From the NCBI RefSeq assembly GCF_014842975.1, contig NZ_JACYXK010000029.1, positions 186,001 to 250,000 of the forward strand: a stretch of DNA of 64,000 nucleotides, written 5' to 3'. The first letter of the stretch is position 1. Every line of letters begins with the position of its first letter. The notes under the pieces were generated by a model, which worked only from the letters and a program-made list of their open reading frames with translations, had not been told where the DNA came from and searched no databases. This DNA comes from Rhodanobacter sp. DHB23. Its GTDB lineage: Bacteria; Pseudomonadota; Gammaproteobacteria; Xanthomonadales; Rhodanobacteraceae. This document shows, piece after piece, positions 25,404 through 35,557 of this stretch. A program made the position numbers and the translations under genes.

Positions 25404-25441
25404 TCAAGAACTCGATCCGAAGCAACGCTTCTCTGAAAAGT

Positions 25442-25547
25442 CCGGCCACGGATGGCCGGTTTTTGACTTTCGCTTTCCGCGACAGGATGTCGCGTGAGGT
25501 AAAGACGGCCGGTTCTTGATCTTCGCTCTCCGCGACAGGATGTCGCG
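25442..25547. repeat. Two tandem copies of a stem-loop repeat after ctaE
   Basis: Copy 1 (25442-25494): CCGGCCA-CGGA-TGGCCGG stem-loop, linker TTTTGACTTTCGC, then CGCGACA..TGTCGCG stem-loop. Copy 2 (25505-25547): a degenerate first stem (ACGGCCGG), linker TTCTTGATCTTCGC, then the identical CGCGACA..TGTCGCG stem-loop. The second copy ends exactly next to the ctaE stop codon at 25548. The same layout is found in the dnaG insertion. Confidence 0.75.
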
Positions 25548-26435
25548 TCAAAGAATGTAGACGAACAGGAACAGCCCCAGCCACACCACGTCCACGAAGT
25601 GCCAGTACCACGCCACCGCCTCGAAGCCGAAGTGGTGTTCCTTGTTGAAATGGCCCTTCAATACGCGGCACCAGATCACCGCCAGCATGATCGTGCCCAG
25701 GGTCACGTGCAGGCCGTGGAAGCCGGTGAGCATGAAGAAGGTGGAGCCGTACACGCCGGAATGCAGGGTGAGGTTGAGCTCCTTGTACGCCTCCATGTAC
25801 TCGTGCGCCTGGCAGTACAGGAAGGTGGCGCCCAGCAGCACGGTGAGGCCGAGGAACAGGAGGATCTTGCCGCGATGGCCGGCGCGCAACGCATGGTGCG
25901 CGATGGTCACGGTGACGCTGGAGGTGAGCAGGATCAGCGTGTTCAGCAGCGGCAGGCCCCACGGCTGCACCACGCTGAAGGCGCCGCCGACCTGCAGCGG
26001 GCCGTTGCCGCCCGCCGCGCCCCACGCGGCGCTGTAGGCACCGTAGAGGTACTGGTGGGTGAGCACGCCGTGGCCTTCGCCGCCCAGCCATGGCACCGAG
26101 AAGTTGCGGATGTAGAACAGCGCGCCGAAGAACGCGCCGAAGAACATCACCTCGGAGAAGATGAACCACATCATGCCCATGCGGAACGAGGTGTCCACCT
26201 GGTGGTTGTAGTTGCCGGCCAGCGATTCCTTGATGACCGAGCGGAACCAGCCGAAGAACATGCCGAGGATGCCGATCGCGCCGATGGTGATCACCGTCTT
26301 GCCGAAGCCGCTCTCGCCCGGCTCCGCGTTCAGCCAGTGCGCCGCGCCGAAGACGGTGATGAACATCACCACCGCGGCCACGATCGGCCACTGGCTCTTG
26401 CTCGGTACGTAGTAGATGTCGTGCTGCTGGGACAT
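25548..26435 (-). CDS. ctaE: Cytochrome c oxidase subunit III
   Basis: 295 residues, seven membrane helices. Subunit III hallmarks: SEVMFFGAFFGALFY (conserved Glu in helix III), FYxxTGFHGLHV-type TGFHGLHVTLG, and the final VAWYWHFVDVVWLGLF. Core subunit of the aa3 oxidase, helps proton uptake and subunit I stability. MSQQHDIYYVPSKSQWP is the proteobacterial start. Downstream of ctaD by 233 bp, with a 44-residue gene between and no cox11. A GTGAAGCGG..CCGCTTCAC hairpin lies in its 5' leader near 26459-26488. Confidence 0.96.
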   Translation of the reverse strand: MSQQHDIYYVPSKSQWPIVAAVVMFITVFGAAHWLNAEPGESGFGKTVITIGAIGILGMFFGWFRSVIKESLAGNYNHQVDTSFRMGMMWFIFSEVMFFGAFFGALFYIRNFSVPWLGGEGHGVLTHQYLYGAYSAAWGAAGGNGPLQVGGAFSVVQPWGLPLLNTLILLTSSVTVTIAHHALRAGHRGKILLFLGLTVLLGATFLYCQAHEYMEAYKELNLTLHSGVYGSTFFMLTGFHGLHVTLGTIMLAVIWCRVLKGHFNKEHHFGFEAVAWYWHFVDVVWLGLFLFVYIL

Positions 26436-26514
26436 GCTGAGACTCCGTGGAGTTTCCCCGTGAAGCGGCGGATGCCGCGACCGCTTCACCCAATGTGGCG
26501 GCGGGCCGCCGCGA

Positions 26515-26649
26515 CTACTTCATCAACAGGATCTGTACGAACGGCAGCAGGAAGAACGCGCCGACCACGATGGCCAACACCACCACGGTGCGGCGCACGC
26601 CGTGGCGATGCGCCTGCCCGGGCTGCCCTTCCGCGACCTGGCTGGCCAT
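26515..26649 (-). CDS. 44-residue single-span membrane peptide of the oxidase cluster
   Basis: ATG at 26649, TAG at 26515-26517, with GGGAG 7 bp before the start. Polar, His/Gln-rich N-terminus (MASQVAEGQPGQAHRHGVRR) then one membrane helix VVVLAIVVGAFFLLPFVQIL. Starts 20 bp after the ctaD stop. Many proteobacterial oxidase clusters hold a similarly small one-helix protein right after subunit I ('cytochrome oxidase small assembly protein'). It also vaguely resembles the N-terminal anchor of Cox11, whose gene would be expected here, so a Cox11 remnant is an alternative. Confidence 0.65.
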   Translation of the reverse strand: MASQVAEGQPGQAHRHGVRRTVVVLAIVVGAFFLLPFVQILLMK

Positions 26650-26668
26650 GCCTGCGCTCCCTTGCCGG

Positions 26669-28282
<1,614 letters not shown>

Positions 28283-28361
28283 TGCGCACCTCTGCCTCAA
28301 GTCTGTCGATGGCGCGGCCGCGGGCGGCCGCTCTTCGGAATACGGATGCCTTCGCGGCGGA

Positions 28362-29312
28362 TCAGCCGTGGCCGGCCGGCGCGGCGGCGGTGGAGGCGGC
28401 CGCCGGCGTCGCGGCCGGCGCCGGCGCATTCGCCTGCTCCTGCGCCGCCAGCCACTTGGCGAAATCCTCCTGCGGAACGGCCTTCACCACGATGGGCATG
28501 AAGCCGTGGTCCTGGCCGCACAACTCGGCGCACTGGCCACGGTAGGTGCCGGGCACGTTGATGTTGGTCCAGGCCGAGTTGACGATGCCGGGGATGGCGT
28601 CCATCTTCCAGCCGAACGAGGGCACCCACCACGAGTGGATCACGTCGTCGCTGGTGATGACGAAGCGGATCTTGGTGTGGATCGGCAGCACCAGCGGCTT
28701 GTCCACGTTGAGCAGGTAGGTGTTGTAGCCGTCGGTGGTCACCGCATACGGATCCAGGCCCGAGTGCAGCTGGCGCGTCTTGTCGCTCAGCTCGTCGAGC
28801 CGTGACATGAAGCCGACCTTGCTGACCGGCTTGCCCTGGTAGTCCACGTAGTCGTAGCGCCACTTCCACTGGTAGCCGGTGACCTTGATCGTCATCTGCG
28901 CGCCGGTGGTGTCCGCGAACGAGACCAGCCCGCCGGTGGCCATCCACGCCAGCGCCATCAGGATCAGCACCGGGATCGCCGTCCAGATGATCTCGACCGT
29001 GGTGTTGTGCGACCACTTCTCCGGTACCGCGCCGCGCGATTTGCGGAAGCGGAACATGGCGATGAACATCGCGCCGAACACCACGATGCCGATGACGACG
29101 CAGACGCCGAGCGCGACGTTGTTGAGGAAGTACGGCTCGCCCGACCAGGTGGTCACGCCGCGCGTCATGTTGAGCTGCCCCGGTTCGGGGTTGGCCTGCG
29201 CGAAGCCGGCAAACAGCGCCAGCGCGGGTGCCAGGGCCGCCGCGACGGCGTGCCTGATGCCCAGCCCGCGGCCCGGTTCGGCCCTGCCAGTCCTGATGCT
29301 GCCAGATGTCAT
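28362..29312 (-). CDS. ctaC: Cytochrome c oxidase subunit II
   Basis: 316 residues. Signal peptide ending FAQANPEP, two membrane helices ([40 protein letters not shown]), then the periplasmic CuA domain: [11 protein letters not shown] gives the first His, and [12 protein letters not shown] the two Cys, His and Met ligands. No cytochrome c domain is fused, so an external cytochrome c is the donor. Ends with an Ala/Pro-rich tail ([12 protein letters not shown]). First structural gene of the oxidase transcript; DUF2244 gene lies 20 bp upstream in the same direction. Confidence 0.97.
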   Translation of the reverse strand: MTSGSIRTGRAEPGRGLGIRHAVAAALAPALALFAGFAQANPEPGQLNMTRGVTTWSGEPYFLNNVALGVCVVIGIVVFGAMFIAMFRFRKSRGAVPEKWSHNTTVEIIWTAIPVLILMALAWMATGGLVSFADTTGAQMTIKVTGYQWKWRYDYVDYQGKPVSKVGFMSRLDELSDKTRQLHSGLDPYAVTTDGYNTYLLNVDKPLVLPIHTKIRFVITSDDVIHSWWVPSFGWKMDAIPGIVNSAWTNINVPGTYRGQCAELCGQDHGFMPIVVKAVPQEDFAKWLAAQEQANAPAPAATPAAASTAAAPAGHG

Positions 29313-29332
29313 GCTCTCGCCCTTTGTTGAAC

Positions 29333-29821
29333 CTATCCGCGCCGCCGGCCGTTGACCTCGCCCAGCAGCAGCTTGAGTTTCCGCAACAGCTCGACACGTT
29401 CCTGTTCGGCAAGGAACCCGCCGATTTCCAGCTCGCGCCCGTGCGACGACAGCAGCAGGCGGTGACATCCGTTATCCCCCTCGTCCAGCCGCACGCGCAC
29501 CCAGCAAGGCTGGAAACGCACGCAGTGGCGCCCCGGCAGCGACTGCACCACCAGCGACCTTTCGTCGAGAGTGATGCGCTCGCCGCGGCGGCCAACCCGC
29601 CAGGCCACGCGCAAGGCGACGGCCACGGCAGCCGATTCGACCAGGGCGAACAGTGGAGCGAACACATTCCCCACCCACGCGCCCAGGCCGGCGACAGCCA
29701 GCGCCAGCAGCACCAGAAGCATGATGAGCCGACGCAGCCCGCGCCGGCTGAGCGTGCGATTGGGCCTGAGCCATATCGACACGCGGGGCAAGCCGGCGGC
29801 GGCTGGTCGTAGCACGATCAT
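29333..29821 (-). CDS. DUF2244 membrane protein
   Basis: 162 residues from the ATG at 29821. Basic N-terminus with WLRPNRTLSRRG, the DUF2244 hallmark (xxPNRSLS), two membrane helices around LIMLLVLLALAVAGLGAWVG and FAPLFALVESAAVAVALRVA, then a C-terminal beta domain (ERITLDERSLVVQ). Regularly encoded just before ctaC in proteobacteria; function unknown, presumably linked to oxidase biogenesis. Start is uncertain: an ATG at 29863 is also in frame, neither has a strong ribosome binding site. Confidence 0.8.
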   Translation of the reverse strand: MIVLRPAAAGLPRVSIWLRPNRTLSRRGLRRLIMLLVLLALAVAGLGAWVGNVFAPLFALVESAAVAVALRVAWRVGRRGERITLDERSLVVQSLPGRHCVRFQPCWVRVRLDEGDNGCHRLLLSSHGRELEIGGFLAEQERVELLRKLKLLLGEVNGRRRG

Positions 29822-29988
29822 GGAGATCCGGCGTGCCAAGAGCGCTTCGATGATAGGTCGCATGGGCGCAAGGGGCAAGAATGCCGCAGGCGCTTGAGCC
29901 AGATCAGTTTTGCCGGTGCCGTTTGCCGGCATGCGCGGCGCACCCCGCATGCAGAGGCCCGGTTGCGGCGGCACGGCCGCGCACGGCG

Positions 29989-29994
29989 TACAAT
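29989..29994 (+). promoter_or_regulatory. Possible -10 box of putA
   Basis: TACAAT 41 bp before the putA GTG. TTGCGG at 29963-29968 is the nearest -35 candidate but the spacing is 20 bp, so the assignment is weak. The flanking gap (29822-30035) holds no other feature I can support. Confidence 0.35.
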
Positions 29995-30035
29995 CCCGCG
30001 TTCCGTTTCACCCCTCCCACCGCATCGGTTCCACC

Positions 30036-33000
30036 GTGACCCAACCCATCCTCAGCCCCGAACTCCCCGCCGGCGCCGAGCCGGCCCGCGCGCGCATCAC
30101 CGCCGCGTGGCTGCGCGACGAGACCGAAGCGGTCAACGACCTGCTGGCCCAGGCCACCCTGCCGCCCGTCGAGCGCGAGCAGGTGATCGACGTCGCCGCC
30201 GGCCTGGTGACGCGCGTGCGCGCCCGCGCCAAGGACCAGAGCGCGGTGGAATCCTTCATGCGCCAGTACGACCTTTCCAGCGAGGAAGGCGTGCTGCTGA
30301 TGTGCGTGGCCGAGGCGCTGCTGCGCATCCCCGACAAGGCCACCGCCGACAAGCTGATCCGCGACAAGCTGGGCGACGCGGACTGGAAGAAGCACCTGGG
30401 CCAGAGCGAATCGCTGTTCGTCAACGCCAGCACCTGGGGCCTGATGCTCACCGGGCACCTGGTCAATCTCGCCGAGGAGACCCGCCGCGACTTCACCGGC
30501 GCGCTGAAGCGCCTCGCCGGCCGCGCCGGCGAACCGGCGATCCGCCTCGCGGTGCGCCAGGCCATGCGCATCATGGGCCACCAGTTCGTGATGGGGCAGA
30601 CCATCGACGAGGCGCTGGACCGCTGCGCCAAGAAGGAATACGCGGTGTACCGCTATTCCTACGACATGCTGGGCGAATCCGCGCTCACCAGCGAGACCGC
30701 CGAGCGCTATCAGGAAGACTACCGCCGCGCGATCGCGCGCATCGGCGCGCGCGGCCCGTTCGCCAACCACACCGATGCGCCGTCGATCTCGGTGAAGCTG
30801 TCTGCGCTGCATCCGCGCTACGAAGTGGCCAAGCGCGAGATCGCCCGCCGCGATCTCACCGCCAAGCTGCTGGAGCTGTCGCAGCTGGCGATGAAGCAGG
30901 GCATCGCGCTGTCGGTGGACGCCGAGGAAGCCGACCGCCTCGAACTCTCGCTGGACATCATCGGCGACGTGTTCGCGCATCCCTCGCTGCAGGGCTGGAA
31001 CGGCCTCGGCATCGTGGTGCAGGCGTACTCCAAGCGCACGCCGTTCGTGATCGACTGGCTGATCGAGACCGCCCGCGCCGCCAACCGCCGCTGGTACGTG
31101 CGCCTGGTCAAGGGCGCCTACTGGGACGCCGAGATCAAGCGCGCGCAGGAACAGGGCCTGGCCGGCTACCCGCTGTACACGCGCAAACCGAACACCGACG
31201 TCTCCTACCTCGCCTGCGCGCGCAAGCTGTTCGACGCCGGCGTGGAACTGATCTACCCGCAGTTCGCCACCCACAACGCGCACAGCATCGCCGCCGTGCA
31301 TCACATCGCGCGCGGGCGTCCGTTCGAGTTCCAGCGCCTGCACGGCATGGGCACCGACCTGTACGCGGAAGTGATCGGCCCGCAGAACCTCAACGTGCCC
31401 TGCCGCGTGTACGCACCGGTGGGCACGCACGAAGACCTGTTGCCCTACCTGGTGCGCCGCCTGCTGGAAAACGGCGCCAACACCAGCTTCGTCAACCGCG
31501 TGGTGGACGAGACGCTGCCGGTGCGCGAGCTGGTCGCCGATCCCTGCGAGACGGTGCGCCGCTTCGCCTCCATTCCCCATCCGCGCATCCCGCTGCCGGT
31601 CAATCTCTTTGGTGAGCTTCGGAAGAATTCCATGGGCATCAACTTCTCCAACGACAACGAACTGAAGGCCACCGCCGAAGCCGTCAACGCCAAGTGCGGC
31701 CCGTGGAACGCCGAGCCGCTGGTGCCCGGCGGCAAGGGCAACGGCCCGACCGTACAGGTGACCAACCCCGCCGACCGCCGCCAGACCGTGGGCAGCTACG
31801 TCAGCGCCGACGCCGCGCTGGTGGACCAGGCGCTGGCCAACGCCGTCGCCGCCCAGCCCGACTGGGACCGCCTGCCGGCCGCCAGCCGCGCCGCGATCCT
31901 CGAGCACGCCGCCGAGCAGCTCGAAGCGCGCCGCGCCGAATTCATCGCGCTGTGCGTGCGCGAGGCCGGCAAGAGCCTGCCGGACGCCATTGCCGAGATC
32001 CGCGAGGCCGCCGACTTCCTGCGCTACTACGCCACCATGGCGCGCCGCCTGTTCGGCCAGCCCGAACAATTGCCCGGCCCCACCGGCGAGAGCAACCAGC
32101 TGTTCCTCAACGGCCGCGGCGTGTTCGTCTGCATCAGCCCGTGGAACTTCCCGCTGGCGATCTTCCTCGGCCAGGTCAGCGCCGCGCTCGCCGCCGGCAA
32201 CAGCGTGATCGCCAAGCCCGCCGAGCAGACCAGCCTGATCGGTTACGCCGCGGTGAAGCTGCTGCACGAAGCGGGCGTGCCCGAGGCCGTGCTGCAGTAC
32301 CTGCCCGGCGACGGCGCCGTGGTCGGCGCCGCGCTGACCAAGGACCCGCGCGTGGCCGGTGTCGCCTTCACCGGCTCCACCGAAACCGCCTGGGCGATCA
32401 ACCGCGCGCTCGCCGCGCGCAACGCGCCGATCGCCGCGCTGATCGCCGAGACCGGCGGCCAGAACGCGATGATCGCCGACTCCTCCGCCCTGCCCGAACA
32501 GATCGTCAAGGACGTGATCGCCTCTGCCTTCCAGTCCGCCGGACAGCGTTGCTCGGCCGCGCGCGTGCTGTTCGTGCAGGAAGACATCGCCGACAAGGTG
32601 GTCGGCATGCTCGCCGGCGCGATGGCCGAGCTGAAGGTGGGCGACCCCGGCCAGCTCACCACCGACGTGGGCCCGGTGATCGACGAGGACGCCAAGCAGA
32701 TCCTGGTCGACCACGCCTCGCGCATGGACAAGGAAGCGAAGAAGATCGCCGAGGCGAAGCTCGATGCCGACGTCGCCGCCCACGGCACCTTCTTCGCGCC
32801 GCGCGCCTACGAGATCCCCGCGCTCGCCACGCTCACCCGCGAAGTGTTCGGCCCGGTGCTGCACGTGCTGCGCTGGAAGGGCAGCGAGCTGAAGCAGGTG
32901 GTGGAACAGATCAACGCCACCGGCTACGGCCTCACGCTGGGCGTGCACAGCCGCATCGACGACACCGTGGAATACATCCGCAGCCACGCCCGCGTCGGCA

Positions 33001-33191
33001 ACTGCTACGTCAACCGCAACCAGATCGGCGCGGTGGTCGGCGTGCAGCCGTTCGGCGGCGAGAGCCTCTCCGGCACCGGCCCCAAGGCCGGCGGCCCGCA
33101 CTACCTGCTGCGCTTCGCCGGCGAGCGCACGCTCACCATCAACACCACCGCGGCCGGCGGCAACGCGTCGCTGCTGACCATCGGCGAGTAA
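30036..33191 (+). CDS. putA: Bifunctional proline dehydrogenase / glutamate-semialdehyde dehydrogenase
   Basis: 1,051 residues. N-terminal helical arm, then the FAD-dependent proline dehydrogenase barrel ([32 protein letters not shown]), and a C-terminal aldehyde dehydrogenase domain with [19 protein letters not shown] (catalytic Glu) and [10 protein letters not shown] (catalytic Cys). It turns proline into glutamate in two steps with channelled intermediate. The GTG at 30036 is the best start. Compared with E. coli PutA (1,320 residues) it lacks the N-terminal ribbon-helix-helix repressor domain and the long C-terminal extension, so it should be an enzyme only. Proline control must come from elsewhere. 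Confidence 0.97.
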   Translation: MTQPILSPELPAGAEPARARITAAWLRDETEAVNDLLAQATLPPVEREQVIDVAAGLVTRVRARAKDQSAVESFMRQYDLSSEEGVLLMCVAEALLRIPDKATADKLIRDKLGDADWKKHLGQSESLFVNASTWGLMLTGHLVNLAEETRRDFTGALKRLAGRAGEPAIRLAVRQAMRIMGHQFVMGQTIDEALDRCAKKEYAVYRYSYDMLGESALTSETAERYQEDYRRAIARIGARGPFANHTDAPSISVKLSALHPRYEVAKREIARRDLTAKLLELSQLAMKQGIALSVDAEEADRLELSLDIIGDVFAHPSLQGWNGLGIVVQAYSKRTPFVIDWLIETARAANRRWYVRLVKGAYWDAEIKRAQEQGLAGYPLYTRKPNTDVSYLACARKLFDAGVELIYPQFATHNAHSIAAVHHIARGRPFEFQRLHGMGTDLYAEVIGPQNLNVPCRVYAPVGTHEDLLPYLVRRLLENGANTSFVNRVVDETLPVRELVADPCETVRRFASIPHPRIPLPVNLFGELRKNSMGINFSNDNELKATAEAVNAKCGPWNAEPLVPGGKGNGPTVQVTNPADRRQTVGSYVSADAALVDQALANAVAAQPDWDRLPAASRAAILEHAAEQLEARRAEFIALCVREAGKSLPDAIAEIREAADFLRYYATMARRLFGQPEQLPGPTGESNQLFLNGRGVFVCISPWNFPLAIFLGQVSAALAAGNSVIAKPAEQTSLIGYAAVKLLHEAGVPEAVLQYLPGDGAVVGAALTKDPRVAGVAFTGSTETAWAINRALAARNAPIAALIAETGGQNAMIADSSALPEQIVKDVIASAFQSAGQRCSAARVLFVQEDIADKVVGMLAGAMAELKVGDPGQLTTDVGPVIDEDAKQILVDHASRMDKEAKKIAEAKLDADVAAHGTFFAPRAYEIPALATLTREVFGPVLHVLRWKGSELKQVVEQINATGYGLTLGVHSRIDDTVEYIRSHARVGNCYVNRNQIGAVVGVQPFGGESLSGTGPKAGGPHYLLRFAGERTLTINTTAAGGNASLLTIGE

Positions 33192-33199
33192 GGCACTAC

Positions 33200-33232
33200 C
33201 CCCTCGCTCTCGATTCCGTCGAGGGCGAGGGG
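33200..33232 (+). terminator. Hairpin terminator-like structure after putA
   Basis: 14-bp stem (CCCCTCGCTCTCGA with its complement, one T-G wobble) around a TTCCG loop, 8 bp after the putA stop. No T-run follows, so termination may be partial or Rho-assisted. Confidence 0.6.
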
Positions 33233-33292
33233 AACCCCTGTCTCGCGTCACTCTGTATTAGCCTCGCGGCTCCACATCCACAAGGAACCGCG

Positions 33293-34027
33293 ATGCCCCG
33301 CCTGCCTGCAATCGCCTGCCTGCTTGCCAGCCTGCTCGTCGGCGCGGCCGCCTACGCACAAACCGCCACCCAGAAGCAGCAACTGATTTCCGCCTTGGCG
33401 TTGCCCAGCAACGCGAACATCAGCTTCCTCGACACTAGCGGCAGGCCCATCAGCTACGACGATTTCATGCGTCAGGCCCGTACTCCTGGAGCGTCGTTCT
33501 CCAAGGACGTCGACGCTCGATCCAACGTAGTACTGCGCATCAACCCCGCCCATCAGGCACCGGCAGCCAACACGCTGTCGCTCAAGCTCAAGCCCGGCGA
33601 CGCGCTGCCCGCCTTCGACCTGCACACCGCGCAGGGCCAGCGCGCGACCAATGCGGATTTCAAGGGTCACTACACCCTGCTCAGCTTCTACTTCGCTGAC
33701 TGCATCCCGTGCATCGCCGAGGTACCCTCGCTCAACGCGCTGGCGAAGCAACACAAAGACTTCAAACTGCTCACGGTGACCTACGAATCACGCGACACCG
33801 CGCTGGCGTTCGCCAGACAGCGCAAGCTGCAAGTCCCCAGCCTGGTGGATGCCCAGGCATGGATCGACGCGCTCGGTGTCTCGACCTACCCGGCCCTGCT
33901 GCTGATCGACCCGCAAGGCCATCTGGTCGCCGCCTCGGTCAGTACTGCGCTGGCCACCAAGACCGATCACGGCATCCCCACGGCCAGCGAAATCACGCAG
34001 TGGGTGAATCAGCACCGCAAATCATGA
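33293..34027 (+). CDS. Secreted thioredoxin-fold (TlpA/AhpC-type) protein
   Basis: 244 residues. Signal peptide ending AAAYAQ; a leading domain of about 90 residues with no clear family; then a TlpA-like thioredoxin domain (PGDALPAFDLHTAQG ... YTLLSFYFADCIPC) with the redox pair C137-x2-C140 and a cis-Pro-type YPALLLIDPQG segment. Periplasmic disulphide or redox role is inferred. AAGGAA 7 bp before the ATG serves as ribosome binding site. Neighbours give no specific partner. Confidence 0.8.
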   Translation: MPRLPAIACLLASLLVGAAAYAQTATQKQQLISALALPSNANISFLDTSGRPISYDDFMRQARTPGASFSKDVDARSNVVLRINPAHQAPAANTLSLKLKPGDALPAFDLHTAQGQRATNADFKGHYTLLSFYFADCIPCIAEVPSLNALAKQHKDFKLLTVTYESRDTALAFARQRKLQVPSLVDAQAWIDALGVSTYPALLLIDPQGHLVAASVSTALATKTDHGIPTASEITQWVNQHRKS

Positions 34028-34130
34028 CGAAGCGCTGATCGGGACGGCACGCCGCAACGTGCGTGCGCCATCCACCCGACGCACGCCAATCATTTTGTCG
34101 ACATTTGCGGCGATTGCGGCGACAACACGC

Positions 34131-34511
34131 TCAGCGGCTCTTTGCCTTCTTCGCCGCCACCAATTTCCGCCGCCCCACGCCGGCCCCGGCCTGCATGCGA
34201 TGCGCGTTGAGGATGGCGGGTATCAGGCCGGGAAAGCGCTGCTCGATTTCTTCGCAGCGCGTGGTGTTGTGCATTTCCACGCCGGAGCGTTCGCTGCGCA
34301 CCAGGCCCGCCTCGCGCAGCACGCGGAAGTGCTGCGACAGCGAAGATTTGGGGATGACGCGGTCGCCAGCCTGCTGGAACGCGGTGCAGGCCGCAGCGCA
34401 GCTCAGGCCCGCCAGCCTGGCATAGATCGAGGCGCGCACGGGATCGGACAGCGCGTGGAGGATGCCCTCCACGGTGACGTCGTCGATCGATGGGTGGAAC
34501 AGCGGGCGCAT
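34131..34511 (-). CDS. ArsR-type winged-helix transcriptional regulator
   Basis: 126 residues. HTH_20/ArsR fold: VEGILHALSDPVRASIYARL, then the recognition helix KSSLSQHFRVLREAGLVRS and a wing SGVEMHN. No cluster of metal-binding Cys/His of the classic ArsR site is obvious (Cys residues at LSCAAAC). C-terminus is basic (KKAKSR). Divergent from the SDR gene; a palindrome overlapping that gene's -10 box (34548-34568) is its likely operator, so it should repress the SDR gene and possibly itself. Confidence 0.88.
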   Translation of the reverse strand: MRPLFHPSIDDVTVEGILHALSDPVRASIYARLAGLSCAAACTAFQQAGDRVIPKSSLSQHFRVLREAGLVRSERSGVEMHNTTRCEEIEQRFPGLIPAILNAHRMQAGAGVGRRKLVAAKKAKSR

Positions 34512-34531
34512 GGCGGCATTTTACCTGCCCC

Positions 34532-34568
34532 TTGACGATTGGTTCCATAGTTCATATATCTTGAACTA
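34532..34568 (+). promoter_or_regulatory. SDR gene promoter with overlapping ArsR operator
   Basis: TTGACG (34532-34537), 17-bp spacer, TATATC (34555-34560) form a promoter toward the SDR gene. The inverted repeat TAGTTCA (34548-34554) / TGAACTA (34562-34568), centred on the -10 box, has the size and AT-rich centre typical of operators of ArsR-type winged-helix repressors. Binding would block RNA polymerase directly. Confidence 0.7.
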
Positions 34569-34623
34569 CAGGAACAAAGAACCCAAACTATCCCCCCCAC
34601 CCGCACACTCGCAGGAATCCACC

Positions 34624-35370
34624 ATGAGCAAGCTCCAAGGCAAGACCGCCCTCGTCACGGGCGCATCCAAGGGCATCGGCGCCGCCATCGCCAAGGCACT
34701 CGCCGCCGCAGGCGCCGCCGTCGCCGTGAACTACGCCTCCAGCAAGGCCGGCGCCGACGCCGTGGTGGCCGAGATCACCAAGGCCGGCGGCAAGGCGTTC
34801 GCCGTGCAGGGCGACGTCTCGAAGGCCGCCGACGCGCAGGCCATCGTCGCGCAGACGGTCGAGCATTTCGGCCGCCTCGACATCCTGGTCAACAACTCGG
34901 GCGTCTACGAGTTCGCGCCGATCGAGGACATCAACGAGCAGCACTACCGCAAGCAGTTCGACGTCAACGTGCTGGGCCTGCTGCTGACCACGCAGGCCGC
35001 GGCGAAGCACCTCGGCCAGGGCGCCAGCGTCATCAACATCGGCTCGCTGGTCAGCCGCATCACGCCGCCCGCCTCGGCGGTGTACACGGCCACCAAGTCC
35101 GCCGTGGAAGGCATCACCGGCGCGCTCGCCCGGGAGCTTGGCCCGCGCGGCATCCGCGTCAACGCGCTGAATCCGGGCATCGTGGAAACCGAAGGCACCC
35201 ACAGCGCCGGCTTCATCGGCTCGGATTTCGCGGCACATGCCGTGACGCAGACGCCGCTGGGCCGCATCGGCCAGCCGCAGGACATCGCGGCCATCGCGGT
35301 GTTCCTGGCGTCCGACGACGCCGGCTGGCTGACCGGCGAGAAGCTCTACGCCAGCGGCGGCATGCACTGA
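34624..35370 (+). CDS. Short-chain dehydrogenase/reductase (SDR) family oxidoreductase
   Basis: 248 residues. Classical SDR: TGASKGIG at 12-19 (cofactor binding), NNSGVYEF (NNAG-like), catalytic Ser in INIGSLVS and Tyr/Lys in VYTATKSAV, and the C-terminal LTGEKLYASGGMH. Closest in style to 3-oxoacyl-reductase-like SDRs of unknown substrate that are paired with ArsR regulators. NAD(P)-dependent, cytoplasmic. AGGAATCC is the ribosome binding site. Under the promoter/operator at 34532-34568. Confidence 0.9.
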   Translation: MSKLQGKTALVTGASKGIGAAIAKALAAAGAAVAVNYASSKAGADAVVAEITKAGGKAFAVQGDVSKAADAQAIVAQTVEHFGRLDILVNNSGVYEFAPIEDINEQHYRKQFDVNVLGLLLTTQAAAKHLGQGASVINIGSLVSRITPPASAVYTATKSAVEGITGALARELGPRGIRVNALNPGIVETEGTHSAGFIGSDFAAHAVTQTPLGRIGQPQDIAAIAVFLASDDAGWLTGEKLYASGGMH

Positions 35371-35394
35371 ACGATCTGCGCGGCAAGGAACGAT

Positions 35395-35417
35395 CCTCGG
35401 CACCGGCAATGCCGAGG
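35395..35417 (+). terminator. Hairpin after the SDR gene
   Basis: CCTCGGCA and TGCCGAGG pair over 8 bp around a 7-base loop, 25 bp after the SDR stop, followed by ACGTTTCCCC with a short T stretch. Likely transcript end of the SDR gene. Confidence 0.6.
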
Positions 35418-35458
35418 ACGTTTCCCCACCGGCGCCTTGATCGGAAGACGGCTCTTCG

Positions 35459-35491
35459 GCCGGCCGCTTGCGCAATGCACAAGCGGCCGGC
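35459..35491. repeat. 12-bp perfect stem-loop
   Basis: GCCGGCCGCTTG pairs perfectly with CAAGCGGCCGGC around a 9-base loop. Second hairpin in the 187-bp gap between the SDR and AraC genes; it may be a second terminator or part of the AraC gene leader. Confidence 0.5.
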
Positions 35492-35557
35492 GGCGCAAGC
35501 GTGCTAGAACGTGCGGACTGCAGGCCGCCCGGCCTGCCCTTGCGGAGCATCGGCACC

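Noticed and set aside
29904-33251. Open frame of about 1,115 codons opposite putA
   Set aside because: putA has full-length family motifs on the other strand; this frame has none.
34131-34511. Arsenic or metal resistance role for the ArsR protein
   Set aside because: No metal-site Cys pattern on the recognition helix and no arsenic genes nearby.
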